64,000 nt of DNA from Clostridia bacterium. Its GTDB lineage: Bacteria; Bacillota; Clostridia; Oscillospirales; Acutalibacteraceae. Position 1 is the first letter of the stretch; each line of letters opens with the position of its first letter. The position numbers were made by a program, and so were the translations under genes. Location of the stretch: assembly GCA_017549285.1 (NCBI GenBank), contig JAFYVE010000037.1:1-64000 (forward strand), given 5' to 3'. Below are positions 31,939 to 40,966 of this stretch, piece after piece. A model generated the notes under the pieces. The model ran no database searches. It was not told the DNA's origin and was given only the letters and a program-made list of their open reading frames with translations.

Positions 31939-34900
31939 ATGGCAAGAAAAATGAAAACTATGGACGGTAACAACGCTGCGGCTCACGTATCCTACGCGTT
32001 TACCGAAGTAGCAGGCATTTATCCCATCACACCCTCAAGCCCTATGGCAGACTATGTTGACCAGTGGTCAGCTCAGGGTCTCAAGAACATCTTCGGCACA
32101 ACTGTTAAGGTTTCAGAAATGGAATCAGAAGCAGGTGCTGCAGGTACAGTTCACGGCTCACTTAACGCAGGTGCGCTCACAACAACTTACACAGCTTCAC
32201 AGGGTCTTCTTCTTATGATCCCCAACATGTACAAAATCGCAGGTGAACTTCTTCCTTGCGTATTCCATGTTTCAGCTCGTTGTGTAGCTTCTCATGCTCT
32301 TAACATCTTCGGCGATCATTCAGACGTTTACGCTTGTCGTCAGACAGGTTTCGCAATGCTCGCAGAAACAAATACTCAGGAAGTTATGGACCTTGGTGCA
32401 GTTGCTCATCTTGCATCAATCAAGGGCAGAGTTCCCTTCATCAACTTCTTCGACGGTTTCAGAACATCTCACGAACTTCAGAAGATCGAAGTATGGGATT
32501 TCGACGACCTCAAGGAAATGTGCGATATGGATGCTGTTGATGCATTCCGTAAGAGAGCACTTAACCCCGAAAGACCCGTAATGCGTGGTTCACACGAAAA
32601 CGGCGACATCTTCTTCCAGCACCGTGAAGCTTGTAACAAGTATTACGATGCAATGCCCGCAATCGTTGAAGAATATATGGACAAGGTCAATGCTAAGCTC
32701 GGCACAGACTACAAGCTCTTCAACTACTACGGTGCTCCCGATGCAGAAAGAGTTATCATCGCTATGGGTTCAATCTGTGACGTAGCAGAAGAAGTTATCG
32801 ATTACCTCACAGCTCAGGGCGAAAAGGTTGGTCTTGTCAAGGTAAGACTTTACAGACCCTTCTCAACAGAAAAACTTGTTGAAGCTATCCCCGCAACAGC
32901 AACAAAGATTGCTGTTCTTGACAGAACAAAGGAACCCGGCTCAATCGGTGAACCCCTCTACATGGACGTTGTTACAGCTCTTGCATCAAAGGGTATCGTA
33001 AAGACAGTTGTAGGCGGCAGATACGGTCTCGGTTCAAAGGATACACCTCCCTCAAGCATCTTCGCTGTATATGATGAACTCGCTAAGGATGCTCCCAAGG
33101 CTCAGTTCACACTTGGTATCACAGACGACGTTACAATGCTTTCTCTCGAAGAGAAGCCCGCTCCCAATACTGCAGCAGCAGGTACAATTGAATGTAAGTT
33201 CTGGGGTCTCGGCGGTGACGGTACTGTTGGTGCTAACAAAGACTCAATCAAGATCATCGGTGACCACACTGATAAATATGTTCAGGCATACTTCCAGTAT
33301 GACTCAAAGAAGACAGGCGGTATCACAATTTCTCACCTTCGTTTCGGTGACCAGCCCATCAAGAGCCCCTACTACATCAACAAGGCTGACTTCGTTGCAT
33401 GTCACAACCCCTCATATGTAGAAAAAGGCTTCAAGATGGTTCAGGACGTTAAGCCCGGCGGTGTATACCTCATCAACTGCCAGTGGACTCCTGAAGAACT
33501 CGCTGAAAAGCTTGATGCTGCTTCAAAGCGTTACATCGCTCAGAACAACATTCAGCTTTACACAGTTAACGCTATCGACATCGCTGCTTCAATCGGTCTC
33601 GGCAAGCGTACAAACACTGTTCTTCAGTCAGCATTCTTCTCACTTGCTAATGTTCTTCCCGCAGAAGAAGCAATCGGCTATATGAAGGAAAAAGCTCAGA
33701 AGTTCATGAAGAAGGGTAAAGAAATCGTTGAAATGAACGAAAAGGCAATCGACATGGGTGCTTCTGCTTATGTTAAGATTGATGTTCCCGCTGATTGGGC
33801 AAACGTAGCTGATGACGATGCAGCAACAGTTGCAGGCGATTCAAAGCTCGTTAAGATGGTTAACAACATTATGAATCCCGTTGGCAGAATGGACGGTGAC
33901 TCAATCCCCGTTTCAACATTCGTTGATCACGCTGACGGTACATTCGAACAGGGTGCATCAGCATACGAAAAGCGCGGTGTTGCTGTTATGGTTCCCGAAT
34001 GGAACGAAGCAACTTGTGCTAAGTGTAACAAGTGTTCATTCGTATGTCCTCACGCAACAATCCGTCCCTTCGCTATGACAGACGAAGAAGTTGCAGCTGC
34101 TCCCGCAAATATCAAGGTAGCTCCCAAGGCTATTCCCAAGACAGAATACAAGTACACTCTTGCAGTATCTCCCATGGATTGTATGGGTTGCGGCGTTTGT
34201 ATCGGCGTATGTCCCACAAACTCACTCAAGATGGTTGCAAGAGAAACTCAGGACGATATGCAGCCCGTATTTGATTACTGTGTTGCTAACGTTACAGAAA
34301 AAGAAGAAGTTTCTTCAGCAGTCAACGTAATTGCTTCTCAGTACAAGAAGCCTCTCCTTGAGTTCTCAGGCTCATGTGCAGGTTGTGCTGAAACAGCATA
34401 CGCAAGACTTATCACACAGCTCTTCGGTGACAGAATGTACATTTCAAATGCAACAGGCTGTTCATCAATCTGGGGCGGTCCCGCAGCAACATCACCCTAT
34501 ACAGTAGATGCTAAGGGTCACGGTCCTGCTTGGGCTAACTCACTCTTCGAAGACAATGCTGAACACGGTTTCGGTATGTACCTCGGTCAGGAAGCTGTTC
34601 GTGAAACACTTATGGCTCAGGTTGAAGAAATGGCAGCATCAGCAGAAGCTCCCGCAGAATTCAAGGCAGCAGCTGAAAAGTACCTTGCTACAAAGAACGA
34701 CGGTAAGGCAAACGCAGCAGCTACAAAGGAACTCGTTGCAGTTATGGAAGCAGGCGCAGCAAACGGTTGTGCTAAGTGTGCAGAAATCCTCAAGAACAAG
34801 GAATTCCTTTCAAAGAAGTCAGTATGGATCTTCGGTGGTGACGGCTGGGCTTACGATATCGGTTTCGGCGGTCTTGACCACGTTCTTGCTCAGGGCAGAG

Positions 34901-35481
34901 ATGTAAACGTTATGGTATTCGATACAGAAGTTTACTCAAACACAGGCGGACAGGCTTCAAAGGCTTCTCAGGTAGGTCAGGTTGCTCAGTTCGCAGCTGC
35001 AGGTAAGGGCGTTTCAAAGAAGAGCCTTGCAGAAATCGCTATGTCTTACGGCTATGTTTACGTTGCTCAGATTGCTATGGGTGCTGATATGAACCAGACA
35101 ATCAAGGCAATCGCTGAAGCTGAAGCTTACAACGGTCCCTCACTCATCATCGGCTACTCACCCTGTGAAATGCATTCAATCAAGGGCGGTATGGTTAACT
35201 GCCAGGCTGAAATGAAGAAGGCTGTTGATTGCGGTTACTGGAATATGTTCAGATACAATCCCGCTCTCAAGGCAGAAGGCAAGAATCCCTTCACTCTTGA
35301 CAGCAAGGAACCCGCAACAGATGCTTACCGTGCATTCCTTCTCAACGAAGCTCGTTATGCATCACTTACACGTTCCTTCCCCGAAAGAGCAGAAGAACTC
35401 TTCGCTCAGTCAGAGAGACTTGCAATGGACAGATATGCTCACCTTGCAAAGCTCAAGGCACTTTACAGCATCGACGAATAA
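31939..35481 (+). CDS. nifJ: Pyruvate:ferredoxin (flavodoxin) oxidoreductase
   Basis: 1180 aa, one-chain PFOR of the usual length. Visible elements include the N-terminal pyruvate domain (AGIYPITPSSPMADYVDQW) and two 4Fe-4S clusters (CAKCNKCSFVCP at Cys693, CMGCGVCIGVCP at Cys748). Further elements are the GSCAGCAETAY proximal-cluster Cys pair and the thiamine-diphosphate motif GDGWAYDIGFGGLDHV...TGGQASKAS. It converts pyruvate and CoA to acetyl-CoA, CO2 and reduced ferredoxin, a central step of anaerobic metabolism. Codon use is strongly biased (high expression). AAGGAGG precedes the start. Confidence 0.95.
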   Translation: MARKMKTMDGNNAAAHVSYAFTEVAGIYPITPSSPMADYVDQWSAQGLKNIFGTTVKVSEMESEAGAAGTVHGSLNAGALTTTYTASQGLLLMIPNMYKIAGELLPCVFHVSARCVASHALNIFGDHSDVYACRQTGFAMLAETNTQEVMDLGAVAHLASIKGRVPFINFFDGFRTSHELQKIEVWDFDDLKEMCDMDAVDAFRKRALNPERPVMRGSHENGDIFFQHREACNKYYDAMPAIVEEYMDKVNAKLGTDYKLFNYYGAPDAERVIIAMGSICDVAEEVIDYLTAQGEKVGLVKVRLYRPFSTEKLVEAIPATATKIAVLDRTKEPGSIGEPLYMDVVTALASKGIVKTVVGGRYGLGSKDTPPSSIFAVYDELAKDAPKAQFTLGITDDVTMLSLEEKPAPNTAAAGTIECKFWGLGGDGTVGANKDSIKIIGDHTDKYVQAYFQYDSKKTGGITISHLRFGDQPIKSPYYINKADFVACHNPSYVEKGFKMVQDVKPGGVYLINCQWTPEELAEKLDAASKRYIAQNNIQLYTVNAIDIAASIGLGKRTNTVLQSAFFSLANVLPAEEAIGYMKEKAQKFMKKGKEIVEMNEKAIDMGASAYVKIDVPADWANVADDDAATVAGDSKLVKMVNNIMNPVGRMDGDSIPVSTFVDHADGTFEQGASAYEKRGVAVMVPEWNEATCAKCNKCSFVCPHATIRPFAMTDEEVAAAPANIKVAPKAIPKTEYKYTLAVSPMDCMGCGVCIGVCPTNSLKMVARETQDDMQPVFDYCVANVTEKEEVSSAVNVIASQYKKPLLEFSGSCAGCAETAYARLITQLFGDRMYISNATGCSSIWGGPAATSPYTVDAKGHGPAWANSLFEDNAEHGFGMYLGQEAVRETLMAQVEEMAASAEAPAEFKAAAEKYLATKNDGKANAAATKELVAVMEAGAANGCAKCAEILKNKEFLSKKSVWIFGGDGWAYDIGFGGLDHVLAQGRDVNVMVFDTEVYSNTGGQASKASQVGQVAQFAAAGKGVSKKSLAEIAMSYGYVYVAQIAMGADMNQTIKAIAEAEAYNGPSLIIGYSPCEMHSIKGGMVNCQAEMKKAVDCGYWNMFRYNPALKAEGKNPFTLDSKEPATDAYRAFLLNEARYASLTRSFPERAEELFAQSERLAMDRYAHLAKLKALYSIDE

Positions 35482-35506
35482 TTAAATATTCAGTTGAAAT
35501 AACAGA

Positions 35507-35528
35507 CCCCTCGGTGAAAACCGAGGGG
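35507..35528. terminator. Terminator between PFOR and the Nudix gene
   Basis: CCCCTCGG pairs with CCGAGGGG around TGAAAA; T-rich sequence follows. Confidence 0.75.
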
Positions 35529-35544
35529 TTAAACTTTTTCGCTT

Positions 35545-35931
35545 TTAATTGAATTTTTCCGTTATCTTTTCGAGTATATCCTTATCTGCAGGGCAGAAGG
35601 TGTAATCGGGGATTTCTTTGGGTGTAATCCATTTAAGGTCGCAATGTTCGAGGAGTTCGGGTGTGCCCTCTGCAATTGTTGCATTAAAAAGTGTCAGATG
35701 AACGAGAATATCGGGATACTGATGTACCACATCGAAAAATTCTTCTCCGACATCAACCGTAATGTTCAGTTCTTCCTTGCATTCACGGATAAGCGCTTCC
35801 TGTTTTGTTTCTCCCGGCTCGAGTTTTCCGCCCACGAATTCCCACAAAAGTGCATTTGACTTGTGTGCAGGTCTTCTGCATATCATAAATTTATCGTTGT
35901 TCCATATAAGTGCCGCTGCAACTTCTGTCAT
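35545..35931 (-). CDS. MutT-like Nudix hydrolase
   Basis: 128 aa with a full Nudix box, GGKLEPGETKQEALIRECKEELNI, and the N-terminal VAAALIWNNDKFMICRRP strand pair of MutT. It probably hydrolyses oxidised nucleoside triphosphates such as 8-oxo-dGTP, a cleaning step, although related proteins act on other nucleotides. GGTGAT before the start matches the ribosome sites of several genes here. Confidence 0.85.
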   Translation of the reverse strand: MTEVAAALIWNNDKFMICRRPAHKSNALLWEFVGGKLEPGETKQEALIRECKEELNITVDVGEEFFDVVHQYPDILVHLTLFNATIAEGTPELLEHCDLKWITPKEIPDYTFCPADKDILEKITEKFN

Positions 35932-36035
35932 AAAATCACCTTCAGAATTGTTTGAATTCAGTATATCATAATAAAAGTTAAAAGTAAATATTGAAGTCGG
36001 AGAAGAATAATGCTATATTATTTATGGTGATTAAA

Positions 36036-36833
36036 ATGAGATTTATTGCAGACCACGATTTACATATTCATTCAACCGTTTCGCCCTGTTGTCACGATGA
36101 AAATCAGACTCCTGAAGCAATTCTTGAATATGCAAAAAAGAATAATTTCAGAAAAATCTGTCTTACAAACCACTTGTGGGATGAAACTGTAAAAAGTGAA
36201 GCCGAATGGCACGACGGACAGCGTTTCTGCTGTGTGGAGTCTGTTCTTCCGTTGCCGCAGAGTGAAAATGTGAAGTTCCTTTTCGGTGCGGAGACTGATA
36301 TGGACTATAATTTTGTGCTTGGTATCAGCCCCGAAAGATATGAAAAGTTCGATTTTGTTGTCATTCCCACAACACACCTGCATCTTGCAGGGAATACGGT
36401 AAGAACAAAACTGCTAACCCCCGAAGAAGCGGCTGACCATTGGATTAAAAGACTTGAAGCACTCCTTAAAATGGATTTGCCGTGGCATAAGACAGGTATC
36501 GCACATCTTACCTGCGGACATATTTTCAAAGGCTCTGTGCCCGATGTAATAAAGCTTCTTCCCGATGAAAAACTTTATGATATTTTCACCGATTGTTCAG
36601 AAAAAGGCGTGGGAATTGAGCTTAATATGAAAACCCTGAATCTCACCGATGAAGTGAAGAATATAATGCTCAGACCGTACTTTATTGCGAAAGATTGCGG
36701 ATGTAAATTCTATCTCGGCAGTGACTCCCATAAAATCTCTGCACTTGAAACCGTGAAAGAGAATTTTGAGGATATCATAACAAGCCTCGACCTGAAAGAA
36801 GAGGATAAGTTCGGGTTTGTAATGAATGAATAA
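36036..36833 (+). CDS. PHP-domain metal-dependent phosphoesterase-like protein
   Basis: 265 aa from the ATG at 36036 (GGTGATT before it). The PHP opening HDLHIHSTVSPCC provides the HxH metal pair. More ligands appear in TNHLWDE, GAETDMD, PTTHLHLAG, AHLTCGH and GSDSHK, which fit the histidinol-phosphatase/PHP fold. It has no adjacent his gene, so a general phosphoesterase role is more likely than histidine synthesis. Function beyond that is open. Confidence 0.75.
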   Translation: MRFIADHDLHIHSTVSPCCHDENQTPEAILEYAKKNNFRKICLTNHLWDETVKSEAEWHDGQRFCCVESVLPLPQSENVKFLFGAETDMDYNFVLGISPERYEKFDFVVIPTTHLHLAGNTVRTKLLTPEEAADHWIKRLEALLKMDLPWHKTGIAHLTCGHIFKGSVPDVIKLLPDEKLYDIFTDCSEKGVGIELNMKTLNLTDEVKNIMLRPYFIAKDCGCKFYLGSDSHKISALETVKENFEDIITSLDLKEEDKFGFVMNE

Positions 36834-36848
36834 ATTAAATAAAATAAT

Positions 36849-36885
36849 AATGGGGTGTAAAAATTTTCATTTTTTACATCCCATT
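36849..36885. terminator. Bidirectional terminator
   Basis: AATGGGGTGTAAAAA pairs with TTTTTACATCCCATT, one wobble pair, between convergent genes. Confidence 0.8.
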
Positions 36886-36896
36886 GTTGTTATTTA

Positions 36897-39221
36897 TTAT
36901 TTGGTTTTTATAATCTCAACATTACCTGTTTCGCTGTTTACATATTCACCGTTTCGGTAATAAACTGATGAATTGATATTTACAACAGCATTTTCAGGCA
37001 CATATAAAACAGCCTTCATATCTTCGGGAAGAGTAAGGTTGATAATATAATTATCCGCTTTTTCAATCTTAAGAGTAATCAACCCTTTCACGCTTGGTAC
37101 GGTACATTCCATATTGTCGGAAAGTATGTACTGCGGGTCAATTTTAACCTTTTCATAACCGGCTTCAAGGGGAGTAATACCTGCAAAATGCTTACTCATT
37201 ATAACAAGAGGTCCGCCGCTCCAGGCGTGATTCATAGTGCCACGCCATGAGTCCCAGAATTCCCAGAGGGTAGAGTAGTCCTCACTCATCATGCCGTTGT
37301 ATCTGTCTTTGATCCTGTTTTCTGCCGTTTCATATTCACCCATTGTGCAAAGGGCTTCAAGGACATAATATTCCATATAAGGACTTGAATTTTTTGTTGT
37401 TGTAAGAACATTTTTAATGGTTGCATACTGTTCTTTTTCTGCGAGTCCCGATAAAACTGCAAGGGCATTTGCTCTGTCATCGGGCTTTTTTACATCTTCA
37501 CTTTTAAAGCCGTTTTCTGTCCACAGAGCATCAAATCCCTTTTTAATTGTTTCTTTTCTTTCGGTTATAAAGGGGATATCACCGTCTTTTTTTAAGATTT
37601 CAGCCATTTCCTCTGTGGCTGAAAGTGCATAGTAAACCCACGCATTTTCAATGGCTGTCATATCGGCTTTACTGCCCCAGTCAGGCCAATCCCACGAACC
37701 GCTGCGGTGAATAACAAGGTTGTTTTCACCGATTTCCCAGAGTTTCAGATAGTCAAGGGATGCATCATAAACTTTTTCAAGAAAAGCCTTGTCGCCCGTG
37801 TATTCATAATAAGTAAGAAAACCGACGATTCCTGCAAGCTGTTGAACGGGGAGCTCAAAATAATCTCCGTTTATCGGAACAACGGTCTGAAGTACGTCAC
37901 TTTCGTCTATGTGCGAAAGCATAGCTTCAACGCCCTTCTGATAAAGAAGGTAAGAATTGCTGTCCATAGAGTACATTGTCATAATCATTTCACTTGTGAC
38001 ATCGCCCCACCATTGAGCTCTTTCTCTGTCAGGACAATCCATAAAGCTGTCACGCATTGTGACATAGAGAGTGCGGAGCGATTTCTGCCATAGTGAATTC
38101 AAAAATTCATCATCGCATTTAAAATTACCGCAGAATGAGCTGTCATATCCCGTTTCACGGTATTTAAGAGAAATAACCGTAACGCCTTTCGGGATTTTAT
38201 AAGTGATATGCTCACCGTTAAACCAGCCGAGGGCCTCAAATTCCTGTTCGCCCTCTTTTGTGATATAGGTGGTTGAAACTGCACCGATTAAAGTGTTTTC
38301 TGTGGTTATTCGGATTTTCTTTCCTGCCGGTGCCTTTATTTTAAGATATGGAGTTAACTGTGCGTTATAGGGGATATCTACGGTAATTTTTTCACCGAAA
38401 AGCTTTGTTACGGTGTAGTTTTCGTAAGTTTCTGAATTCTCATAATTTTTAAGACCATAGTCTTTCAGAAAAGGTATTCCTCTCGGATAAAGTCTGCCGT
38501 AAGCACCCTCACCGCCCTTTGCATACTCGGTTGCATTTTTCCAGTCGGAAACATCATAGTCTGAGTTTGTCCAATCATTCAGATTTTTCCTTGCATCAAA
38601 ATAAATGCTGTATTCGGGAAGTCTGTAGTTAGGGGGATAAAGAGCGCTGTCAACATATGCAGGGTTTCTTTTTACTTTCCAGCTTTTGTCAGAAATAATG
38701 GTGATATCTTCATTCACGGCTTCGAAAATAAATCCGCCCTGACCGCTGCCGTTATAGGAATAGCTTGTTTCATCATCCCAATACCACACAAGAGCGCAGA
38801 TTGAGTTTTCACCATCTCTGAGATAGTGTGCGATGTCAACGCTGTCATAATATCCGCCATCAGGTGAAGGACCACGCTTCACACTTCCCTCAAAAACAAC
38901 GGTTTCTCCGTTTATGTAAAGCCAATATTTTGAATCGGCTGAAATGTGCGCAATAAGCTCTTCGGGCTTGTTTTCAAGATTCACTTTTTTATAAAAGCAC
39001 ATCCAGATATTTTTTTCGGTCAGGTTTTCATCGTCCCATATCCATTCTGCCTGCCAGTCGGTTTTTTCTTCGGTTGGAATCACAGAGTATGCGAGTATGC
39101 TGTCAGGAATATTGTAATCATTTGTATACGGTATCATTGACGTTTCACCCCACGAAAAAAGTGATGAAATAAATGCCGCCGCTATTGCAATATAAGAAAT
39201 AATCGTCTGTATAATCTGCAC
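36897..39221 (-). CDS. Alpha-L-rhamnosidase-like glycosidase (GH78)
   Basis: 774 aa from a GTG at 39221, chosen because GGGGTG lies six bases upstream; an earlier GTG at 39230 is too close to that site. An N-terminal hydrophobic signal or anchor is followed by beta-sandwich domains (about 60-330). A helical barrel carries the GH78 motif SFMDCPDRERAQWWGDVTSEM and, later, TLWEFWDSWRGTMNHAWSGGP. GH78 enzymes release L-rhamnose from plant or bacterial glycans using two acidic residues in these regions. It is likely secreted or membrane-held. A promoter shared in design with the FAD oxidoreductase gene lies upstream. Confidence 0.82.
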   Translation of the reverse strand: MQIIQTIISYIAIAAAFISSLFSWGETSMIPYTNDYNIPDSILAYSVIPTEEKTDWQAEWIWDDENLTEKNIWMCFYKKVNLENKPEELIAHISADSKYWLYINGETVVFEGSVKRGPSPDGGYYDSVDIAHYLRDGENSICALVWYWDDETSYSYNGSGQGGFIFEAVNEDITIISDKSWKVKRNPAYVDSALYPPNYRLPEYSIYFDARKNLNDWTNSDYDVSDWKNATEYAKGGEGAYGRLYPRGIPFLKDYGLKNYENSETYENYTVTKLFGEKITVDIPYNAQLTPYLKIKAPAGKKIRITTENTLIGAVSTTYITKEGEQEFEALGWFNGEHITYKIPKGVTVISLKYRETGYDSSFCGNFKCDDEFLNSLWQKSLRTLYVTMRDSFMDCPDRERAQWWGDVTSEMIMTMYSMDSNSYLLYQKGVEAMLSHIDESDVLQTVVPINGDYFELPVQQLAGIVGFLTYYEYTGDKAFLEKVYDASLDYLKLWEIGENNLVIHRSGSWDWPDWGSKADMTAIENAWVYYALSATEEMAEILKKDGDIPFITERKETIKKGFDALWTENGFKSEDVKKPDDRANALAVLSGLAEKEQYATIKNVLTTTKNSSPYMEYYVLEALCTMGEYETAENRIKDRYNGMMSEDYSTLWEFWDSWRGTMNHAWSGGPLVIMSKHFAGITPLEAGYEKVKIDPQYILSDNMECTVPSVKGLITLKIEKADNYIINLTLPEDMKAVLYVPENAVVNINSSVYYRNGEYVNSETGNVEIIKTK

Positions 39222-39245
39222 AGAAAACACCCCTTTGATGAATCA

Positions 39246-39275
39246 ATTATACCACTCACATAAATCAGAAAGCAA
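39246..39275 (-). promoter_or_regulatory. Promoter of the GH78 gene
   Basis: Minus strand TTGCTT (39275-39270), 18 bp ending TGG, TATAAT (39251-39246). CTGTTGCTTTC.GATTT around the -35 is repeated at the FAD gene promoter. Confidence 0.7.
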
Positions 39276-39382
39276 CAGAAAAAATACTGTTGATCGTGTT
39301 TGATATGTTTTATTTTTTTATTTATTTTTAAAAACAAATATGATATAATCAGATTGCGAAACAGAAAAGGAAAATAAGTTTT

Positions 39383-40771
39383 ATGCATAAAGTTATAATA
39401 AACGGAAAAACGGTATATGTGAATAACGGCACTCTTTTATCTGATGTGTTGAACACATCGGATAAGAGTGTTATTCATATCTGCGGCGGCAAGGGGATAT
39501 GTAAAAAATGCCTTGTCACCGTCAACGGAAAAGATGAACTTTCGTGTCAGTATAAAATTCAGTCCGATATAACCGTTACCGTAAAAAATGAAGGTGCAAT
39601 TCTTTCCGAAACGGGTGCTCAGGTGACAGATATTATTACAGAAAACCTCTGCTTTGCCCTTGATATCGGCACAACAACCCTTGCGTTGGCTGTTGTTTCA
39701 CCTTCTGCAGAGAAAATAATAAAAGTTATAACACGCAACAATCCTCAGAGAATATTCGGTGCCGATGTTATAGCAAGAATTGATTATTGCCGAAAAAACG
39801 GAGAAAAAGAGCTTCAGGATGTTATAATATCCGAAGTCAATTCTATGATTGAGGAATCAGGATTAACTGCAGAAAAGCTTTTTGTTTCGGGAAACACCAC
39901 AATGCTTCATTTATTTTTCGGTGTTGATTGCTCGTCAATAGGTGTTGCACCATATACCCCCGTATTCCTTGAAAGTAAAAACTCGGCGGCGGAAACGCTC
40001 GGCATAATCGGAGTGAAAACAATAATATCTCTGCCTTCAATCGCATCTTTTGTCGGTGCTGATTTAGTGGCAGGACTTGAATTTGTCGGTATGCCCCGAA
40101 ACGGAAAACACAATCTTCTTGTTGACCTTGGCACAAATGCAGAAATTGTGTTATATTCACAGAATTCGGCTCTTTGCACATCTGCTGCGGCAGGTCCCTG
40201 TTTTGAAGGTGCAAATATTTCCTGCGGTATGAGTGCCGTGGCAGGCGCTGTGTATTCTTATTCGGAAAACGGGTATAAAACTGTTTCAGATGCGCCTGTA
40301 AAGGGCATCTGCGGTACGGGACTTGTTGATATTGTTGCATATCTTGTTGATAACGGGATTGTTGATGAAACGGGATATATGGAAAATCCGTTTGACGTGG
40401 CAGAAGGAGTCAGTCTGAGTCCTTCTGATATAAGACAGTATCAGCTTGCAAAATCAGCTGTTTATTCCGCAATAATGACGCTTATTGAAATGAAAAATGT
40501 TTCATATGATGATATTGAAAAACTTTATATTTCAGGCGGTTTTTCTGCAAAAATCAATATTGAAAATGCCGTAAAAACAGGACTTTTGCCGGAGGAACTT
40601 AAAGATAAATGCAAAGCGATAAATAACAGCAGTCTGCTCGGCACGGTTAAATACGCCTGTGAAGAAAAAGACCTTTCGGTTTATGTTGATAATTCAGATT
40701 ATGTTGATTTATCTCTGAATCCGTTATTTTCGGATTTGTTTATAAAAAATATGATGTTTGATCAAAAATGA
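39383..40771 (+). CDS. RACo-like corrinoid activation protein (ASKHA/DUF4445)
   Basis: 462 aa. An N-terminal 2Fe-2S ferredoxin-type domain has Cys34, Cys40, Cys43 and Cys55 (CGGKGICKKC...C). An ASKHA ATPase-like region follows (ALDIGTTTLALAV, SGNTTMLHLFFG, VDLGTNAEIVL, CGTGLVDIVAYL). Known members reductively reactivate the cobalt centre of corrinoid methyltransferase proteins. No methyltransferase or corrinoid protein lies nearby, so its partner must be elsewhere. It starts after AAGGA, and a TATAAT -10 with TGA lies near 39347. Confidence 0.82.
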   Translation: MHKVIINGKTVYVNNGTLLSDVLNTSDKSVIHICGGKGICKKCLVTVNGKDELSCQYKIQSDITVTVKNEGAILSETGAQVTDIITENLCFALDIGTTTLALAVVSPSAEKIIKVITRNNPQRIFGADVIARIDYCRKNGEKELQDVIISEVNSMIEESGLTAEKLFVSGNTTMLHLFFGVDCSSIGVAPYTPVFLESKNSAAETLGIIGVKTIISLPSIASFVGADLVAGLEFVGMPRNGKHNLLVDLGTNAEIVLYSQNSALCTSAAAGPCFEGANISCGMSAVAGAVYSYSENGYKTVSDAPVKGICGTGLVDIVAYLVDNGIVDETGYMENPFDVAEGVSLSPSDIRQYQLAKSAVYSAIMTLIEMKNVSYDDIEKLYISGGFSAKINIENAVKTGLLPEELKDKCKAINNSSLLGTVKYACEEKDLSVYVDNSDYVDLSLNPLFSDLFIKNMMFDQK

Positions 40772-40779
40772 TGAAAATT

Positions 40780-40925
40780 ATTTCACGGGAGTATCCGTAT
40801 AGCATACTGCTGATATATGAGTTTGCAACACTCCCACCCGATTTTCTTAACAATGAAGGCAAACCACCCGTCGGCTCACATATTTCAGCGTAAAGAACTT
40901 TTATATTTTCATTGAGTGTAAACAA
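40780..40925 (-). pseudogene. Remnant of a metallophosphoesterase gene
   Basis: A 61-residue frame reads RDLFTLNENIKVLYAEICEPTGG at its beginning. This matches NLFIQNEDGTFTPNENVKLIYGEMREPMGG in the intact metallophosphoesterase at 44036-45202, including order and spacing. The rest of the fold (DLH, GNHE, GHDHC) is missing and no ribosome site is seen. It appears to be the decayed end of a duplicated gene. Confidence 0.7.
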
Positions 40926-40966
40926 ATCACGGCTTTCAGTTCAATAAATTGGAATTTAATCAATAC

